A DNA stretch of 64,000 bases from CAYMUL01 sp964393605 (lineage in GTDB: Bacteria > Bacteroidota > Ignavibacteria > Ignavibacteriales > Ignavibacteriaceae): positions 112,262-176,261 of the forward strand of contig CAYMUL010000005.1 in the NCBI GenBank assembly GCA_964393605.1, in the 5' to 3' direction. The notes beneath the pieces were generated by a model that was given only the letters and a program-made list of their open reading frames with translations, did no database searches and was not told where the DNA came from. Shown here in pieces: positions 61,129 through 64,000 of the stretch. The position numbers and the translations under genes were made by a program. Every line of letters starts with the position of its first letter. Position 1 is the stretch's first letter.

Positions 61129-62502
61129 ATGTACAATTTATCATTAGTGCCTGAATGGGCAACGCATTATGAAGGATTCTGGCTCGCAGTGCGGGCGCGA
61201 AACCTCTGGTTTATCAAACTCCGCTTCGGTGCTGTATTGATGCTACTTTCGTTCATCCTTGCACTTCAATTTTATTTTGGTTTTGAACTTACACCCGAAC
61301 AATATTTTGTTTTGTACATCGTAACCGGCTCTCTGCTGCTGTTCAATTTCTTTTTTTTTCTATTGAGAAGTTACATACCGAAAATCGGACATAGATTTTC
61401 GCCGTTGCATTTTTCGCTCCTTCAAATTTCACTCGATGTAATTCTTTTGATGACACTCGTTTATTTTACGGGAACGATTGAATCGCCTCTCTATTTTCTT
61501 TTTGTTCTGCACATGATTGCGAGCAGTTTAATATTACCCGGAGTTGTAGTTTATACTATCGCCGGTTTAATAGTTGCAGTTTTTTTTTCACTCACTGTTT
61601 CGGAATATTATGGCTGGATATCGCATCATTCGATTGTTGGTTTACTCCCCTCTTCAATCTATAACAATTTTGATTTTCTTTTGATAATGAATCCTGCATT
61701 CGCAGTAGTGATAATTATGAGTGCAGTAGTTGCAAATAATATTGCGCGTCAACTTTATAAAAATGAACAAATGCTTTTGGCATTGCTCGATCAGTTGAAG
61801 TTAGCCGAAGAGGAAAAACAGAAGTATGTAATGGGAATAATTCATGAAATAAAAACTCCTGTCGCGGCGATTCATTCAATACTAAATCTTGTGCTTGAAA
61901 GATACACCGGACCAATATCTGAACAAGCGGCGCTTCAATTAAACAGGGCGAAGGAGCGCGTCGATGAAGCTGTTTCTCTTGTGAATAATGTTTTGAAAAT
62001 TTCTAAACTCAAATTGCTTGAAAGATTGGATAAAGAAACGGTTGAGATTAATCAACTTGTAAAATCTCTTTATGAAAAATTTATTCCGCAAGCGCGAGAA
62101 AAAAATATTTCTTTTATGCTAATTCAAAATGAAAGTAAAAAGATATTTTTCGAAGCGGATGTATTCTTGTTCGAACTCGCAATTTCGAATGTCATCGGCA
62201 ATGCGATAAAATATACGCAGAACAATGGAACGATTAATATTGAAGTTGTTGCGAACGATGAGACAAAAATCGTAATTATGGATAATGGTAGAGGTATTCC
62301 CACAAATCAACTCGATAAAATTTTTGAGGGATATTTCCGGGCAGATAATGTTCGTAGAACTAAAACAGAAGGTACGGGAATCGGCTTGGCGACTGTAAAA
62401 CAAATTTTAGAAAAGCATAATTGTCAAATTGAAATTGCAAGTCCATCGCAATTCGGTGATAAATTGAATCCCGGAACAACTGTCGTAATTATTTTGAAGT
62501 GA
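61129..62502 (+). CDS. Membrane sensor histidine kinase beside the hydrogenase operon
   Basis: 457 residues. Residues 30-210 hold about six membrane spans (LMLLSFILALQFYFGF, YFVLYIVTGSLLLFNFFFFL and others) with short loops, so the signal may be membrane- or quinone-borne. The kinase core has the H-box MGIIHEIKTPVAAIHSILNL, an N-box near AISNVIGNAIKYTQNN, then DNGRGIPTNQLDKIFEGYF and GTGIGLATVKQI. No receiver is attached; the nearest free receiver is at 57118. A terminator separates it from hydA, and the start ATG is only two bases beyond its T-run. It is inferred to regulate hydrogen metabolism, by position only. Confidence 0.88.
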   Translation: MYNLSLVPEWATHYEGFWLAVRARNLWFIKLRFGAVLMLLSFILALQFYFGFELTPEQYFVLYIVTGSLLLFNFFFFLLRSYIPKIGHRFSPLHFSLLQISLDVILLMTLVYFTGTIESPLYFLFVLHMIASSLILPGVVVYTIAGLIVAVFFSLTVSEYYGWISHHSIVGLLPSSIYNNFDFLLIMNPAFAVVIIMSAVVANNIARQLYKNEQMLLALLDQLKLAEEEKQKYVMGIIHEIKTPVAAIHSILNLVLERYTGPISEQAALQLNRAKERVDEAVSLVNNVLKISKLKLLERLDKETVEINQLVKSLYEKFIPQAREKNISFMLIQNESKKIFFEADVFLFELAISNVIGNAIKYTQNNGTINIEVVANDETKIVIMDNGRGIPTNQLDKIFEGYFRADNVRRTKTEGTGIGLATVKQILEKHNCQIEIASPSQFGDKLNPGTTVVIILK

Positions 62503-62604
62503 ACGATGAATTTTTGAATAAACGAACGAACAATAAATTTTTCCTTCGTGCCGTTGTGACGTTGTGGCAAAAAAAGTTTTTTGTGCGTAACGTGAGTTAA
62601 TTAG

Positions 62605-62709
62605 TTACATCTCGTTAGGGATGAGATATTTTTTTCTTTGTTGGAATGCCTTGTTACTAAAGTAGGAGTAACAATTCGGTGAACCGCTAATTTTGATTCT
62701 GGCTTGTCC
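62605..62709 (-). repeat. Dispersed repeat B, partial reverse copy
   Basis: The reverse complement reads GACAAGCCAGAATCAAAATT then AGCGGTTCACCGAATTGTTA, matching the left end of the repeats at 38255 and 51079, and ends with a diverged palindrome (CATCTCGTTAGGGATGAGAT on the plus strand). The rest of 62503-62760 has no gene. Confidence 0.7.
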
Positions 62710-62760
62710 GGGTTAGGAAAAAGGTGATTACTATTGATTTGTTAAAATTCATGATTTACC

Positions 62761-63939
62761 TCATTTAAAAATTACAATTGGTGTATTACCCCATCCCGGT
62801 ACGAGCAAAGTATTGTAGCCAACCATCGCGCCAAATCCAGAAACATAATTTTGAACTTGGTGTGTTGCTTCCCATCTAATTGCACCGGTTTGATCAAGTT
62901 CTCTTGCAGTCACCGATTGTGAGTTAGAATTGATTACAAAAATATGATTTCCATCATCTGAGATTATTGGTTGATAAAAATTTACAGAATTAATTTTCCA
63001 ATTTAATTTACCGGAGTAATCAACTGAATAAACGTTCACATCACCAAAATAAATATTACCATTTTTATCCATTGTAAGAGTTGAAGCAATATCTTTAAAA
63101 TTGTAAGACCATCGGATATTTCCATTTTTATCCAATGATTGCAAACGAGTCGAATCTGATGAAAAAGTAGATAAAACGTAGATATTGCCCTGTGTATCAA
63201 CAAGTGGGCTATTTGAGCCAAATGCAGTCTTCCACTTTAATATATGTTGTTTCAGATCGATAGCAACTAATGAACTTCCCCCTAAATAAATAACATCACC
63301 GACGGGCGAAATAGCAGTTGCATTTTCCCAACGCTCGCCTGGTTCGGTCAAACTCCACTCTAATATTCCATCTTTAGAAAGCGCAATAATCTTTGTGAAG
63401 TCAGCAATAAAATAAATCATCCCATCCTTGCCAACATTTAATCTTGGTACGAATGGGAACGGATAGCTGTAATGCTATAACTCATTCCCTGATGAATCAA
63501 ATTTATAAACATGTCCTATATCGCTTACGAGTATTGATCCATCGCTAAGAATCACCGGTGAAAATTGACCGCCTCCAACATTGCTCAGTAAATTTTTTTG
63601 CCATTTTGGTTGCCCACTTGAATCGATCGAATAAATTTTCCCGAGATTTGTACTAAAGAAAATAGAAAATGATTTATTAATTGATAAACAACTTTTGAGA
63701 TCATCGATACTGATTACACCCGCTACTTTACCGGTCAAAATGTTAGAATATCTTGACCTCGCAGAATTTTGTGGAGTAGCTCCATACATTGGCCATGGGC
63801 TGTCTGCTAAACTTGGCCATGGTATGTCTTCCTGATAGCCAGGAGGTTTTTCTTCGGGAGGGTTTGTCGCGCTCTCTTTGCAACTCATTATTGCTACTCC
63901 CACAATCGCGGAGAGTAACAAAACTATTATCTGTTTCAT
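62761..63939 (-). pseudogene. PQQ-propeller lipoprotein gene with one in-frame amber codon
   Basis: A single frame of 392 codons interrupted only by TAG at 63477-63475 (codon 155). The start is the ATG at 63939, preceded by AGGAGA and followed by a lipoprotein signal (KQIIVLLLSAIVGVAIMSC); the frame is open further to 63987. The mature chain has blades typical of PQQ-like/outer-membrane-assembly propellers (IYSIDSSGQPKWQKNL, VYKFDSSGNEL-stop-HYSYP, LQSLDKNGNIRWSYNF, ARELDQTGAIRWEATH). In every blade G-x-x-x is followed by W, so the stop stands exactly where TGG is expected. A point mutation TGG to TAG, a sequencing error or suppression are the options. The 61 bases to the window edge hold nothing recognisable. 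Confidence 0.85.
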
Positions 63940-64000
63940 TTCAGTTCTCCTAAAATTCTTTACAAATCTTGAATTAAGTGTTGCCAAATTTTCTTCGCTT

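Overview
The window looks like a chromosome segment of an anaerobic or facultative member of the Ignavibacteria or a near Bacteroidota/Chlorobi relative. This is inferred from protein content, not from a marker gene. The signs are many type IX secretion (T9SS) proteins ending in the FPNPFNP-type sorting domain, a PorQ-like fragment at the left edge, AT-rich DNA, menaquinone genes, very large multihaem cytochromes and a trimeric [FeFe] hydrogenase.

Layout. 1-750: 3' end of a PorQ-like gene. 944-16112 (minus): a tandem array of four YCF48/BNR-propeller T9SS proteins. Each is followed by a TIGR03790-type gene, full length only in the last unit and cut to about 75-88 codons in the other three. 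16530-19152 (minus): a TPR protein and glycyl-tRNA synthetase. 19360-22744 (plus): an NtrB/NtrC-type pair and a degenerate receiver protein. 22917-25971 (plus): two low-complexity lipoproteins and an outer-membrane barrel, preceded by a possible sigma-54 promoter. 26039-30288 (plus): rsgA, menF, menD. 30463-32181 (minus): a GAF/sigma-54 activator. 32380-33360: a palindromic tandem-repeat field. 33528-35381 (minus): a FG-GAP T9SS protein. 35524-36953: an intact IS4-family element with a 10-bp target duplication, sitting on the start codon of a small secreted-protein gene. 37405-42400 (minus): a TPR membrane protein, a T9SS protein and an OM barrel.

42803-50793 (minus) is a five-gene operon: a membrane cytochrome b-like protein, a ferredoxin/FAD oxidoreductase, 20-haem and 34-haem c-type cytochromes, and an outer-membrane barrel. 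It has the layout of a transmembrane electron conduit. 50896-51560 holds a nucleotidyltransferase (MNT-type) gene split by a dispersed repeat. 51628-55561 carries hydE and hydG (minus) and hydF (plus), the complete H-cluster maturation set. 57118-62502 (plus) carries a receiver protein, the NuoE-like, NuoF-like and catalytic subunits of an NAD-linked [FeFe] hydrogenase, and a membrane histidine kinase. The right edge has a PQQ-propeller lipoprotein gene with one in-frame amber codon where Trp is expected.

Together the right half describes redox balancing: NADH-linked H2 metabolism, menaquinone synthesis, and a quinone- or NAD(P)H-fed route of electrons to the cell surface. The left half is dominated by secreted surface proteins with signs of recent duplication and recombination. 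At least four families of intergenic repeats are scattered between the operons. No tRNA, rRNA or CRISPR array was recognised.
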